A stretch of 53,431 bases of DNA from Endotrypanum monterogeii (lineage: Eukaryota > Euglenozoa > Kinetoplastea > Trypanosomatida > Trypanosomatidae). Below, piece after piece: positions 1-10,965 of this stretch. Position numbers and translations under genes: made by a program. Within the stretch, counting starts at the first letter, position 1. Every line of letters starts with the position of its first letter. A model generated the notes under the pieces. That model did not search any database and was not told the DNA's origin. It saw only the letters and a list, made by a program, of their open reading frames with translations. The stretch is taken from contig CM007317.1 in the NCBI GenBank assembly GCA_000333855.2, positions 844,729-898,159 of the forward strand, in the 5' to 3' direction.

Positions 1-90
1 GTTTTTATTTTTTTTTTTTTTTTGGGCATCTGAAAAAAAAAAAAAATAAAAACAAACTCGAAGTAAGGGGATGGAGTGGTATCAGAAGGA

Positions 91-93
<3 letters not shown>

Positions 94-122
<29 letters not shown>
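94..122. repeat. (AT)n microsatellite
   Basis: Uninterrupted AT dinucleotide tract of about 29 bases. It is the first of a series of such tracts found in most spacers of the window. Confidence 0.95.
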
Positions 123-790
123 CGCTGATCTAGCAGATCGGGAAAGAAAAAAAGCCGTGGCCTCTCGATTCCTCCTTTTTTTTTTTCCAAGGACACAAAA
201 ACACACACACACACAGACACACAAGATCACATTTTTTTTACCTACATGCAAAACACGAAGGGAGCCCCCCCCCCAAAAAAAAAGTCTTCAACAGCTTTTG
301 TCCCCTTCCGTCTCCTCCACTCACACGGGAATCCCTGTATGCGGGATAAATGTGACGGCTGCGTGAGTGGTGCTGTCGGCTGACGGAAGACTCACTGAGG
401 GTGGGGGGGGGGTTTACTTTATTTTTTTTATCCGTTTTCAAAATTTCTTAAAACTCGTCGTGATCGTGTTACGTCACGGAGAGTTAAAAAACAACAAAAA
501 AGGAGACGGATAAACATGTATTCTCCCCTCCGCAGACGCCTGCGCTCTCTACCTTCGTATCGCCTCGAAGCCTCGAGATTGGAGGATAAAAAGGGAAGCA
601 CTGACGTGGGGGCGATGCGTGCGATGCATGCGTGTGCCACTCGGCTTTAAGATACATGGGTGTCGCGTAGGCATTTGGTGTATTCGTGTGGTGCTTAGCA
701 TACATGTATATTTGTAAGCCTATACATGTTGGTGATGGTGAATTTTCCGAGGTATTCATCTATGTTTGCATTTTTATTCATCTTTCTGCA

Positions 791-857
791 TGTGTGTGTG
801 TGTGAATGTGAAAATCGTAAATATCGTAGATGCACACACACACACACACACACACAC
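791..857. repeat. Facing (TG)n and (CA)n microsatellites
   Basis: A (TG)7 tract at about 791-804 is followed after about 28 bases by a (CA)n tract at about 832-857. The two are complementary, so the transcript could fold into a hairpin with an A/T-rich loop. Confidence 0.8.
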
Positions 858-2810
858 CCATACGATGAACCTAGGAAAAGTGAACGTTTTTCGTTTTCGT
901 GTTAATCATTCTTCAGAGAGATTAAATAAATAAATAAATATATATATATATATATAACTGGATCTTTTCATTTATACATTTCTTTTTGCATCTTTTCAGT
1001 ACATACATGTATGTTTGTATGTAATATAATTTCTCACGTGGACTCTTTGTCTTCTTCCCTCCACTGTTCAACGCACACCCTCCGCCAATATGTTTTTTTT
1101 TGTTATTTTGTAGTTTATTTTTTATTCGTTTTAGGGGGAGCGTATGCTGTGGATATTCGAGTATAGTTGTGATTGTGTACTGTGTGTGTGTGTGTGTGTG
1201 CCTGTGTGTGTGTCTGTGTTCTGCTCGTGTGCGCTGTTTCAGTGTCTCGCTCGAGTTCTTGTTTGTCTCCTCCACGGTTTTTTTTTCCCGCTTCCTCTTC
1301 CTCTAATTTTTTTTTCCACCTCGTTCGCCTTTTCTATTCGTGTGTCTGTCTGTCTGTGTGTGTCTCTCTCTCTCTCTGTGTCTGTGTGTGTGTGTGTGGG
1401 TCGATGCGATAAAAGGGGAAGGCGGTGGGCGGTGTGTATTGTTTACGATTGCCCGCATGTTGTTCTTAGGGGCTGACACTGGCACGGTATCGACTGATAA
1501 TGTGAGAACAAATAGAGAGAAACAGGCGTGGGTTAGGTTGATATGCGTATTCATTCGGCTAGGCCTTGGTGCATTCATTTCTCTGCTGGATTGTACAGGC
1601 GTTTCACCTGATGCCATAGTGGACGAGGCGTCTCCCCTCAGCTGGTATCTTAAAAACAGCTACTCCCTTTTTTTGTGTGTAAATGTTTGCGAGGTGGGAT
1701 ACACGCTGCATGCACATCACACGCAGGCAGTCCGCAGGTAAACACGTCAACAGCTCTTTTCTGTGGCGTGGCGACACAGGGGAGAGAAACGACACCTTCC
1801 TACAAAGCTGAGGAGAAAAGAAAGAAAATCATGGAGAATGGCGCCATTAAAGTTTGCAAATGGGGGACACCGGCGATGGTCACGCAGAAGCGCTGCCCGA
1901 TTTATTTATATATTTATATATAAATAAAAGGGTTTAGGGAAAAGGGGGGGGAGTTGCAGGAGCAGTGCTGTGGTCATTTTAACAGTATTCTTACCTACAC
2001 TCTTGCATTCCTGAGGCAGTGTACACACAGATATTCTGCATGTGCCCGATCTTTCTTCGCTTCCAGCAGCGCATGAATGTCTGTGAGCGTGTCGAGTGCA
2101 CGGCTGCCGGAAGTGGAGGTTGCGCCGCGCCTCCTCCATCTCGCCCCTCCTTAGTTTGAGCTTTGACACTGACTGATGTGTGTCGCTGCGCGTTGGTCGG
2201 TATTATGTTTCTCTGCCTCTTTCAGACTCATCTCGTTTTCTCGATCGCTTCTGATTTGAATGTTTTATGGATTCTTCCTCGCATCGCTCACAGACGCATT
2301 CTATTACCTCTCCAGGCAACGGATGGATTCTCTGCCTTTTCTGTAGCATTCCACATTCTTGATAACTAAAGAGAAGACAAAAAAGGGGGGGGGCGTGTAT
2401 CCGCACACCGGGGTAAGCTGCGACGCGCACAGGCGCATTCATAGCGTTCCCAATATTTTTTTTTTGTCAGCTTTTTCCTTTCCTCTCACGTCTCATCTGT
2501 GCAGGGGTTGTCTCCTTTTGAGTGAGACGCGACACGATTACGGCCAGCGCTACGAGGCCTTCGGCTAACGCGTGAGTGCGGCAATATAGATGGTAGGTGA
2601 GTAAGTGAGTGAGTGTGTGAATGGTTGCTTTATCATCTTTCCCCTCTCCCTCTCTAATATATATACATATATACGTACATAGTCATTTTTATATTTATAT
2701 ATACATTTATATAAATCGTCTTGTGTCATTTTCTGTGCTCCCGCCACCACGATTGCCGCGTCGCATGTTGTGTGAGCGAATTCGTCGAACGATGCATGTC
2801 CCCCCCCCAC

Positions 2811-2850
2811 CCGTTACCGTCCCGTTACCGTCCCGTTACCGTCCCGTTAC
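2811..2850. repeat. 11-bp tandem repeat, about 3.6 copies
   Basis: The unit CCGTTACCGTC is repeated exactly at 2811-2821, 2822-2832 and 2833-2843, with a partial copy to 2850. It lies in non-coding sequence directly after a poly-C run. Confidence 0.95.
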
Positions 2851-3653
2851 ACTCCTCTCAGGCAACTGGATGTGTCTGGGCTCTGTCATCTGTCGAACGC
2901 ACGCTCCTCTCCCCGTGAGGATGTACGCATCTGCTGCAGTTAGCTGTGGAGCTCTTTAATAATAATAATAGATGCATCTTTGAGGGTTGAGGCTCAACGA
3001 ATGTTTCGTGGTGTGGAATATGTATATTTGGCTTGTTGTGCATAACGTACATGTGAGAACAGCTTGGCGGTATCCACCTCCTTTCCACCTGTGGTGCGCT
3101 CTTGTGATTACTTTCTACTGCTACTTCCACCTTTGTTCGTTATATATGTGACGTTGAGGGTAAAAAAAAATATATATATATATTTCCGCTGCTGCTCCGA
3201 CGCTTGAACCTCTTGAGCCACCTCTGCTACCACTGCCACCATTCGCACATGGGAATTTTGCTCTCACTGTCGCACCGCGTGGCACTCACACGAAGTGAGG
3301 AGTTTTCCGAAATGACATTGCGCACCGGCAGGCTTAAACAAAACCCTTGCTGATGAGTTGCACCACAGACACCTCTTGAAATCTAAGAGAGAGAGCGAGG
3401 AAAAAAAAAGAAAACGGCATGGTCACATCATCTCTGCCTTTACTGACGCCTCACCTCTCACCCCCCTGCCACTCGCGAGTAATAATAATAATAATAATGG
3501 ATATGAAAATAATAAACACGCATACTTTTACAGACTGGAAACAGGACATACTAATTTCTTTTTAGCACCCCTTCCTTCTCCTCCCCCCCCCCACACACAT
3601 ATATATATATATATACATTTTGTATTTTACTATTTTTGTTTAAATCTTCTCCA

Positions 3654-3655
3654 AG
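3654..3655 (+). promoter_or_regulatory. Candidate spliced-leader acceptor AG for the MDP-1-like gene
   Basis: First AG after a T-rich tract at about 3617-3652, 11 bases before the ATG at 3666. In trypanosomatids the spliced leader is normally joined at the first AG downstream of such a tract. Read by eye only. Confidence 0.5.
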
Positions 3656-3665
3656 ACTACAAAGG

Positions 3666-4271
3666 ATGGAGAGGACTGCTGGCAAGGGCGGGGGTGACGT
3701 CTCCACGGAGCTGCCCCGAGTGATTGTCTTCGACCTTGATGGAACTCTTTGGAATCCGGAGATGTATCAGCTATACGGGGGCTCACCGTTCAGGTCGCAC
3801 GCGGACGACCTCAGTATAATGATCGATAGGTCGGGTGAAGAGGTTAAACTCATCGGAGAGTCTCGCGTCTTATTGCAGACCCTTTTCACGGACCTTAAAT
3901 GGGCAAACACTTATCTAGCCATTTCTTCCACTTGCGATGAGCCTAGTTGGGCAAGGGAGCTGCTTGGAAAGTTTATGTTCACAAACCGTGAAGGGCGATC
4001 GGTGCCGATGAACGCTCTGTTTGGTGACCGTATCGAGATTTACAAGGCGAACAAGGCGCGACATCACGAGGCGATTCTCCAAAAAGTCAACAAAATCGAT
4101 CCGAGTGTCTCATCCTACAAACAGATGCTTTTCTTCGATAATCAAAGAGATAACGTTGATCACGTTTCCAGCATTGGTGTGCCATCCTATTACTGTCCTA
4201 GGGGAATGGAAAGTGGAACGTTCGAGATAGGGCTGGGGAGGTGGTTGTCCGCACAGGCATCGAAGATGTGA
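3666..4271 (+). CDS. MDP-1-like HAD-superfamily phosphatase
   Basis: A 201-residue protein of the magnesium-dependent phosphatase-1 group of the HAD superfamily. These are cytosolic enzymes using an aspartyl-phosphate intermediate; family members act on phosphotyrosine and on protein-bound sugar phosphates. Motif I is FDLDGTLW near residue 22. The motif II Ser/Thr is in AISST, the probable motif III lysine is in IYKANKARHH, and motif IV is FFDNQRDN. Order, spacing and total length match animal and plant MDP-1. The frame is open from 3636, but the ATG at 3666 is preferred because the candidate splice acceptor at 3654 removes the earlier codon. Motif IV is unusual: relatives usually have two adjacent acidic residues (FFDDE), while here the second is Asn. 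The family is clear, but the substrate cannot be told. Confidence 0.9.
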   Translation: MERTAGKGGGDVSTELPRVIVFDLDGTLWNPEMYQLYGGSPFRSHADDLSIMIDRSGEEVKLIGESRVLLQTLFTDLKWANTYLAISSTCDEPSWARELLGKFMFTNREGRSVPMNALFGDRIEIYKANKARHHEAILQKVNKIDPSVSSYKQMLFFDNQRDNVDHVSSIGVPSYYCPRGMESGTFEIGLGRWLSAQASKM

Positions 4272-4799
4272 AGGGATATTGCGTGTGTGAGAGTCTGGCG
4301 CGAGAGGCAGGGGAGGGATATGTGCATCCATGTGGGGGCTACCTACACACTGCGCTCTTATTCTTCTCTCTTATTTTTTTTTGTTTTCCTCGTGCCTTTT
4401 CTCCTGACGTGTATCGGAGGGCAGGGGAAGTCTACGCTGCGCTTTGCATCTTTTTGACGAAGCCCCAGTCCGGGGCGAGAGGAGGAGGGTAGGGAGGAGC
4501 ACATGAGGGAAAGATATGAAAATAAATACATGAACGACAAAGCGCAGGCCATATTCCCACCAGTGTGACGGAGACTCAGGATGCGGAGTTGTTTTTTTTT
4601 TTTTTTACCCTTTCCTTTCTTTCCCTATGTTTGCTTGCATAGGGATCATCCTTTCCTCCTCCTTTTTCACGAAAAAGGGAAAAGCATGGGGCTGAGCGAC
4701 TCATCCTCGCCTTCATTCATAATTTTGTTTCTCTCCTGACCACTTGTTGCTTCTATCTAGTCGGAGGGAAAGACAAATATAAAAACTTGCTCCGTCGGC
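4272..4799. other. Spacer downstream of the phosphatase gene
   Basis: Holds the presumed 3' UTR, a 16-base T run near 4591-4606 and a pyrimidine-rich stretch ending in an AG near 4759-4760. That AG could serve a short reading frame downstream. No other feature is seen. Confidence 0.5.
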
Positions 4800-4823
4800 G
4801 TGAGGTGGACGAAATGGAGGGCG

Positions 4824-5021
4824 ATGCCCTCACACGTCTTAACAGGAACCATCATATTACCAGCTCATTTCTTGAGGATACATGTAAAGACTGGACCCAA
4901 AGCAGAGGTGATGCATGCGTTGCGCCGCTGTGTCGTTCTCAGGTCTCAGCAATTGGGACAGGCTGCGTATATGGTTGGCGCTCGGTGTGGTGTTTTTCCT
5001 CATAGCGTCCCTTGGAGGTAA
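4824..5021 (+). CDS. Possible small ORF (65 residues), low confidence
   Basis: A short open frame in a locally GC-rich island between two clear genes. It begins MPSHVLTGTIILPAHF and ends VFPHSVPWR, and the frame is also open upstream to about 4800. A pyrimidine tract with AG near 4760 precedes it, and a separate tract with AG near 5230 serves the next gene. This is the layout expected of an independent small gene. A second overlapping frame (ATG 4814, about 63 residues) is equally open, so the frame choice is uncertain. No family is recognised; it may be chance or part of the long leader of the next gene. Confidence 0.27.
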   Translation: MPSHVLTGTIILPAHFLRIHVKTGPKAEVMHALRRCVVLRSQQLGQAAYMVGARCGVFPHSVPWR

Positions 5022-5374
5022 TATATATATATATATGTATATACATACATACGCATATGTTTACATCTTTAAATAGGATAAAAGACGACTCACAATCCGC
5101 TTTGGTACTTTCTCCTTCCTTTTTTGAATTTTGCACGTGGGTGCACTCTCTGGGGGTCTTCTCATGCGGGGTGTATGGGCTTCCTAAACAAATTCCCCCC
5201 CCCCCGCTCCTCTGCCCCATTCTGTCTTGAGTCTGTGCTTTGACACAGGGTTCACCGTGGGCCCTCAACTTGTACTTGCCGAGCGGCAGAATTTCAGGCC
5301 TCTGTGGCATACCTCAAACATCGGAAAAACAAAAAAATATATATTATTGTCACTGCTTCAGTATTGTTCTCGTT

Positions 5375-8300
5375 ATGGGGACTTTCGCTTTGTGCTGGGA
5401 GAGCGCGGCGCGCGATATTCGCTCGTTGCTCACGCTTCATCGTGTTCATCCTCAGGTTCGTACCGACATTCAGCGCATTCTTAGCAGCCTTCTCCGGAAA
5501 ACATACGAGCATATGACCGTGTCCCTCTCAGAAGACCTCACAGATTCTCCGGAGCAAGTGTGCCGCGCAATAGTAGACGACATTGTAAAGGACACCTTTT
5601 CTTCGGCACTTCCAGAGTCGGATATGCGTGCCTGGAAGCTTCGCTGCATGACGCTCGAGGAAGAAAAGGCGAACCTCAAAGCGTCCGCAGCAGAGGATGC
5701 CCGTCGTATCGCGGAGCTGCAGGGGCTGCTGGGAGATCTAAAGAAAGCGCACGACTACATGTTGCACAGCTACTTTAGAGAAGTTCTTATGTTGCGCTAC
5801 CGTGCCGACGATCTTCACCGACAGCTTCGCAATCGACGTGCGCACGCAACAGGTCTCACCTCGCACCCTGGCGGCACCAGTTCCTCACCTCAGACGGTGG
5901 CGTCCCAGTTGCATCAGTTTGGTTCAAAGACAGCTTATTCAAGAGGGCGGTGCTGCTCGGCCAGTCAGAGATCAACTTCGGCGCTATCACCGCCTGCGCC
6001 TTGTGACACACCTGACATGAACACCGGAGTAGGTTATAAAGGCGCTCAGGTGCAGCACTCAGCTCACCCCGACCTCCAAGAAAATCAGTTTGAGGCTGAT
6101 GCCCATGTACGAACACCAGCAGCTGCAGCCAGCGTGGCTACAGAGGGTGCAGCTGCGACATCGCTGGATGACACGAGTGTGTGTGTGTCACATCGAATGC
6201 AGGGTGGCAAGAACCACGATGTTTTTGGCTCCTCTCTGGGACGAACGGGTTCCCGGCCTCCGAAGGTTGCATCGCCACACACAATAGGTGTGCCAACATT
6301 TGCAGCTATGGACGGCACGGAGAACGTTGCTGCCGACAGCGTCGACGCGATTTTCGATTATGAAGAGTACATTCGCATCTTTAATGGCGAGAGTGAGAGG
6401 CATGCCGCTTTGCAAAGTCGTTTATCAAGGGCTTTAAGCATTTCAGAGCCTCGAATTACGGAGAACCGTCATCGATTGCATAATGCGCGCACTCAGATGC
6501 ACCCTGAAGCTTACGTACCTGTCGGAAGCACTTCTGGCAGCCTCCTCGCGAATTTAGAGGCCGCTTCCGCGGCTTCGCTGACGGATCAAGGAAGCGTGAA
6601 CTCCAATGGGTTTCGCTTGTTGTTGGGCATTGTGCTGGAGCCGATCCAGCACGGTTTCCATATACAGCTGGAGGAGCTGCGGGAGGCTGTGACGGCAATG
6701 CAACAGAAGCACGCGGATGATATGCGACAAATTCGGTATGCACTGAATGTCGTTCAAAATTGTAACGATGCATTGCTCGACTTCCTCTACACATTTGTGC
6801 ATCAGACACGGAGTATCGTCTCTGCGATCGCGAAGGATGCGCAGGCGCAGAACATCATGGAGCTGCTTTCTACCGCTGCGCCTTCCGTTCAAGCGAGTGA
6901 GGCCATGAGGCCCTTCTTCACATCCGCCGAGTCGGCGACGACGGCAGTCGATCAACAAGGTCCCTCCCCGCCAGCAGACTCATCACCGCCAACACCACCA
7001 CACTTTCCGTCTGCGGAGGAGTCGTCTCGGGGGCCCGCCGCGCGCAACCTGTCGTCGAGGAAGAAATGGCGCCTTAAACCCAATGTGGCGCTCCGGGTAC
7101 AGAGGAATCGATCGAGCGCGTTCTCCATGCATGCTAAGCAGGGGGGCGCGTGCTCCGTTGAGATGGCGTCTCGAATGCCACATGCACCCAAGAACACTGC
7201 CGAAGAGGTCAACTACTACCGTGCTGACTTGTCACTGCCTTACTGGAGGTCGCATCCCGTCACTTCCCAGGTACAGGTAGTCTTTGATGAGCTGCTAGAG
7301 GCCGTTGCAAAGGTTCGCGCTGTGCGGGCGAGCCACCTCTTAGAAGCCGACGGATCTGGAAATGCGAAGGAATTTCGCCTGGAGAGGGAGGTCCACGACG
7401 CCATGGCTCTGAGTCGATACAACAGCGATCAACGGAACAGCCGCTCTCAGTGTGTAGCCTCCGAAGCTGATGAAGCCGACATCTCACACTATTTTTCTTC
7501 CAGCCTCGAGGGAGATGACCTGAGTGAGATATGGGGGGGTCATCGCTCTCTACCGGAGGGGTGGCGCACATCGGTTGTCAGTGGTACGGACGGACTGTCG
7601 GCTGCGGACTTGCTGCACGAACTTTCGAGTGCGCGGATGCGCCGGGCGTGTGACCGGGTGCGTCTTAAAACTGTGGAGGCGAGCCTTCTGCAGGTTGACA
7701 GGGATGGCACTTCACGGACAGAAGAAGAGCTGCGGCAGACCACCGAGTCACGCGTTCGACAGGCGGACGGGGGGCTGGTTCAGGGAGGCAGTGAGGCTCG
7801 CGTTCGGCAGGCAGACGAGGAGCTGGTTCAGGGAGGCAGTGAGGCACGCGGTCGGCAGGCGGACGCGGATTCGTTGCGTGTGAGCGTGCTGGAAAAAATC
7901 CACAAACGAACGCAGAGGCGGATGACATCCACATCGATGCGTATTTCCGAGATCCAGCGACTTCTCTCTCGCCACACGAGAGAGTTCAGTCTGCGGAGTT
8001 CGGATGTGTCTCTCAGGTCACAAGGGTCGAAGGCAATGGCAGCTGGGGAGTATCAGGAACACTTCCCTCTTGACAACATCTCGAAGACAGAAGAAGAACT
8101 TTGGAGCTCTCCCTACCTTAATGACACCACTCTAGACATGATCAATCGGTATTACTCACGAGGTGGCGCCTACAGCCGTTACTGTCGTAAGGGGGTGTTG
8201 TACCTCCCGGTTGGACTAATCCCGGAACAAGACGCCGACGGCAACACTGTCGGCGGCTCTGGTTCCTTCATCGTACTGGACGGCTCGACAGTCTCTGCAG

Positions 8301-9877
8301 CGCCGTTCCCGGGGACATTGGAGGCAATGAGGAGAGCTGAGGAGGACAGCGTTGAAGGAGCGAAACCGCTGACAAAGGGGTGTTACTTATCACCGTTTGC
8401 AGCTGTTATGGATTACTGCCAAGGTGTGCAGATGGGCCGCCCTCTTGGTCGCCGTGCTGGGCCTGTGTATGTCTTCCAGGCTGAATGCGGTGGCTATTAC
8501 GTCGGCGATGAGACCGGCCGAAATATCCTGAAAGACGCCGACGAGGCTGCGGGCGATGCCCCGAGTAACGCGCGATCAGGACCGGGTGTGGGGCGCTCAC
8601 TTCTGCCCATGACACGTATTCTATTTCCAGCACCGGCAGGGCTCTCGTCGGACACCACCGAGGCTGCTTCTTCGGTGGGGGTACCCTTCATGAAGGTATC
8701 TGTCGAGCCCCCAGCGGGGCTCAATCCCATCTATTTCGTGCCCATGGCAATTCCCATGGAAGACGACGACGCGGTGGCACGAGAAGGTTGGCAGGCGTGC
8801 CACCGACACGGCCACACACGCCACGATCCAATCTACTACCCCACTTTGGACCCTCTTCCACTGTCCATTTCACCTAATCATGTTGTGCCCCAGCCGGGGA
8901 ATCCAGAGGATGTTGCGCGGGCGAAGGCGATGACCAGCATAACTCCTGTAGGATACTTCGGTCCTAGCAGTACTTCGAGAAACCGCTACTTCCACAGTCC
9001 GCCGCGGGTGTTCCGGCCGGCGGACGAGTCAGCGAAAATGATTCGCATACGATCGGTGCAGCTGCAGAAGTCCCAAACTGGGAGCGACGATATTGCTGAT
9101 GCCGCGGCGGTCGCACACAACGGCGTTGCTTGTGCAGGTTCTGGTTCTTCTTCCCCGAGCAAGGTAGCACACTTGGCAATGGCCACGTCCGCCACGTTTC
9201 CTTCCGCGGCCGGCCATTGCTCCGGATGCTCCACCGTAGATGAATCTCCTCCTCTCGCGACGTCATCTGTGCTAACCACCGGTTCCCCAGACATCCAAGG
9301 CAATGTATCAACCGCACCTCTACTTGGTGATCCTCAATCTCTCTCTACGCTACCGTTGATGCCCTCTTTGTCAACAGCTCCGGGAGCAGGGCTAACCACG
9401 ATGGCGAATGACAGCGCATCAGACCCTGCCAAGCCTGTGCTTCTCACCTCTCCTGGTTCCACTTCAGTCTTTTCCTCTGCACGCAGTACCGGCCCCTTCG
9501 CTGCCGCACTGGTGGTTGCTAAGGAGCAGCGAAACCGCCGACTCGCCGAGGAGGCAGCGCGAACGTCAGAGGAGACAACTTCTCACCCATATTCATTTCG
9601 TAACCAAGTTCTCTCGAGCACCGTGCCGAGCACGGAAGGCGACGCTCAACGTGTGCCGGCTCGTCATCTAGCTCCCCTCCCTAGCCTGCACTCAAGTGGT
9701 CACGCGCCCACTGTGCTACCACCCCCTGCCGAATCAGCGCGGTTGCAGAGGAAGCTGCCTGCAGGCAAACATCTAAGGACGGTGGCAATACCACCGTCGC
9801 GGTTGCGTGAGATCAAACGTGGCGGCGGTAGCGCAAATCTTTGGAATCTCAAGAGTGAAGGCTTTGATGCGGAGTAG
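5375..9877 (+). CDS. Large coiled-coil / disordered protein, function unknown
   Basis: A 1500-residue protein that I do not recognise. The frame is open from 5240, but the first ATG in it is at 5375, downstream of a C-rich tract with candidate acceptor AG at 5230-5231. Residues about 1-75 look folded and helical. A coiled coil follows at about 90-160 (LEEEKANLK, with YFREVLMLR near its end). A second helical block lies at about 412-495. Long Ser/Ala/Pro/Thr-rich stretches between them are probably disordered. A 16-residue unit with core RQAD..LVQGGSEA is repeated near 793-832. A more conserved-looking segment with aromatic residues (YYSRGGAYSRYCRKG) is near 920-1040. The C-terminal 400 residues are low complexity. 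No signal peptide or membrane segment is seen. A cytoskeletal or basal-body role would be a guess. Confidence 0.85.
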   Translation: MGTFALCWESAARDIRSLLTLHRVHPQVRTDIQRILSSLLRKTYEHMTVSLSEDLTDSPEQVCRAIVDDIVKDTFSSALPESDMRAWKLRCMTLEEEKANLKASAAEDARRIAELQGLLGDLKKAHDYMLHSYFREVLMLRYRADDLHRQLRNRRAHATGLTSHPGGTSSSPQTVASQLHQFGSKTAYSRGRCCSASQRSTSALSPPAPCDTPDMNTGVGYKGAQVQHSAHPDLQENQFEADAHVRTPAAAASVATEGAAATSLDDTSVCVSHRMQGGKNHDVFGSSLGRTGSRPPKVASPHTIGVPTFAAMDGTENVAADSVDAIFDYEEYIRIFNGESERHAALQSRLSRALSISEPRITENRHRLHNARTQMHPEAYVPVGSTSGSLLANLEAASAASLTDQGSVNSNGFRLLLGIVLEPIQHGFHIQLEELREAVTAMQQKHADDMRQIRYALNVVQNCNDALLDFLYTFVHQTRSIVSAIAKDAQAQNIMELLSTAAPSVQASEAMRPFFTSAESATTAVDQQGPSPPADSSPPTPPHFPSAEESSRGPAARNLSSRKKWRLKPNVALRVQRNRSSAFSMHAKQGGACSVEMASRMPHAPKNTAEEVNYYRADLSLPYWRSHPVTSQVQVVFDELLEAVAKVRAVRASHLLEADGSGNAKEFRLEREVHDAMALSRYNSDQRNSRSQCVASEADEADISHYFSSSLEGDDLSEIWGGHRSLPEGWRTSVVSGTDGLSAADLLHELSSARMRRACDRVRLKTVEASLLQVDRDGTSRTEEELRQTTESRVRQADGGLVQGGSEARVRQADEELVQGGSEARGRQADADSLRVSVLEKIHKRTQRRMTSTSMRISEIQRLLSRHTREFSLRSSDVSLRSQGSKAMAAGEYQEHFPLDNISKTEEELWSSPYLNDTTLDMINRYYSRGGAYSRYCRKGVLYLPVGLIPEQDADGNTVGGSGSFIVLDGSTVSAAPFPGTLEAMRRAEEDSVEGAKPLTKGCYLSPFAAVMDYCQGVQMGRPLGRRAGPVYVFQAECGGYYVGDETGRNILKDADEAAGDAPSNARSGPGVGRSLLPMTRILFPAPAGLSSDTTEAASSVGVPFMKVSVEPPAGLNPIYFVPMAIPMEDDDAVAREGWQACHRHGHTRHDPIYYPTLDPLPLSISPNHVVPQPGNPEDVARAKAMTSITPVGYFGPSSTSRNRYFHSPPRVFRPADESAKMIRIRSVQLQKSQTGSDDIADAAAVAHNGVACAGSGSSSPSKVAHLAMATSATFPSAAGHCSGCSTVDESPPLATSSVLTTGSPDIQGNVSTAPLLGDPQSLSTLPLMPSLSTAPGAGLTTMANDSASDPAKPVLLTSPGSTSVFSSARSTGPFAAALVVAKEQRNRRLAEEAARTSEETTSHPYSFRNQVLSSTVPSTEGDAQRVPARHLAPLPSLHSSGHAPTVLPPPAESARLQRKLPAGKHLRTVAIPPSRLREIKRGGGSANLWNLKSEGFDAE
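7751..7870 (+). repeat. In-frame 48-bp tandem repeat inside the coding region
   Basis: Two full 48-bp units (7751-7798, 7799-7846) and a partial third encode a 16-residue glutamine/glutamate-rich motif. The unit is a multiple of three, so copy-number change would keep the frame. Confidence 0.85.
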
Positions 9878-10934
9878 GGGGTCACCCCTCGAATGTGCAC
9901 TACTGAACGTTTTTCCTCACCATCTCGTCTAGAATCTGAGGAGGAGATAGCGGGGGAGGGGTGGGTGTGAGAGGACGAGGTACAGGACCGTGGCCTCATG
10001 TCGTTAGGGGTGGGTGGGCGCACCTTCAGATATGGTCACCTTTTCCCATTTGTTATTATCTCAGCTGGCTTCGGCTTGTATCATATTGGTTTCGTCCATT
10101 TCCCGCGCGCCCTCTTTTTTTATTTAAAACATCTTTTTGCTTTCATGATGTACAGCATTGCCTCCGCGGCAAAACATGTAAGAGACGATCGAAAAGGGTT
10201 TCCACATACTTTGAACGTATGCTCTTCCTCCTCCTCCTCCTCCTCCTCCTCGTCCTTGGTGCTTATTTTCTTCTTTACAGTGCAGAATAAAAGAAAAAAA
10301 AGAAAATTCACAAGGTATCGAGATCAGTGGGGCAACAGAAAAGAATGGGAGGAAATCCGCCAAATATCTTCTTCGTTTGGGATTTATTTTGTCATGAATT
10401 TTTTATTTACTGTTGCTATTAGAAAGGGAGGCTCGACTTGTTCATTTTTAAATCTTTTCTGTCTCCCTTGGTGTCTTGCGTCTTTGCGTATTGCAAAACT
10501 GGGAGTCATGCGCTGTGCTCAGCCGTCTTTACTTTAGCACTGGGCATCGGCGTGGCTGGATGTGTTGACTTCCAGAGATTGCTGTGCTTAGACATTAGCG
10601 CATCCTCACACAAAGAAAAGGAGATGGGGGCTAACCAGGGATCAACCGTGTACCCATGCGGGAGTGGGACGACAAGGAGACATAATAACGGACAACCATG
10701 TATGCAAACTTCACATAATGAGAGAACGTGCATCCACATGTGTGTGTGTGTGTGTGTGTATGCGTACTGCGCATTTGAGGAAGTGGATACCACAAAGATG
10801 GAATAAAGCTGCCGATTCATTATGTTTCGATGTTGGCATACCGAGCGTCTTGTCCTTTGTTGCTGCGTATCTGAGAGATGTTATGAAGTGCTTATCGCTT
10901 GTATAATACAAAAAAAAAAATATACAAACAAATT

Positions 10935-10965
<31 letters not shown>

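Larger units (their letters stand above)
1..3653. other. Gene-free spacer at window start
   Basis: No open reading frame here looks coding on either strand. The short frames consist of low-complexity runs read through as Tyr-Ile, Cys-Val or Phe strings. The stretch holds poly-T, poly-A, (TA)n, (TG)n and (CA)n tracts. It probably contains the 3' UTR of a gene outside the window and the upstream flank of the phosphatase gene at 3666. Nothing else is recognised. Confidence 0.6.

Noticed and set aside
5240..5374. N-terminal extension of the large coiled-coil protein
   Set aside because: It starts at a TTG and contains no ATG before 5375; the extension is most likely 5' UTR.
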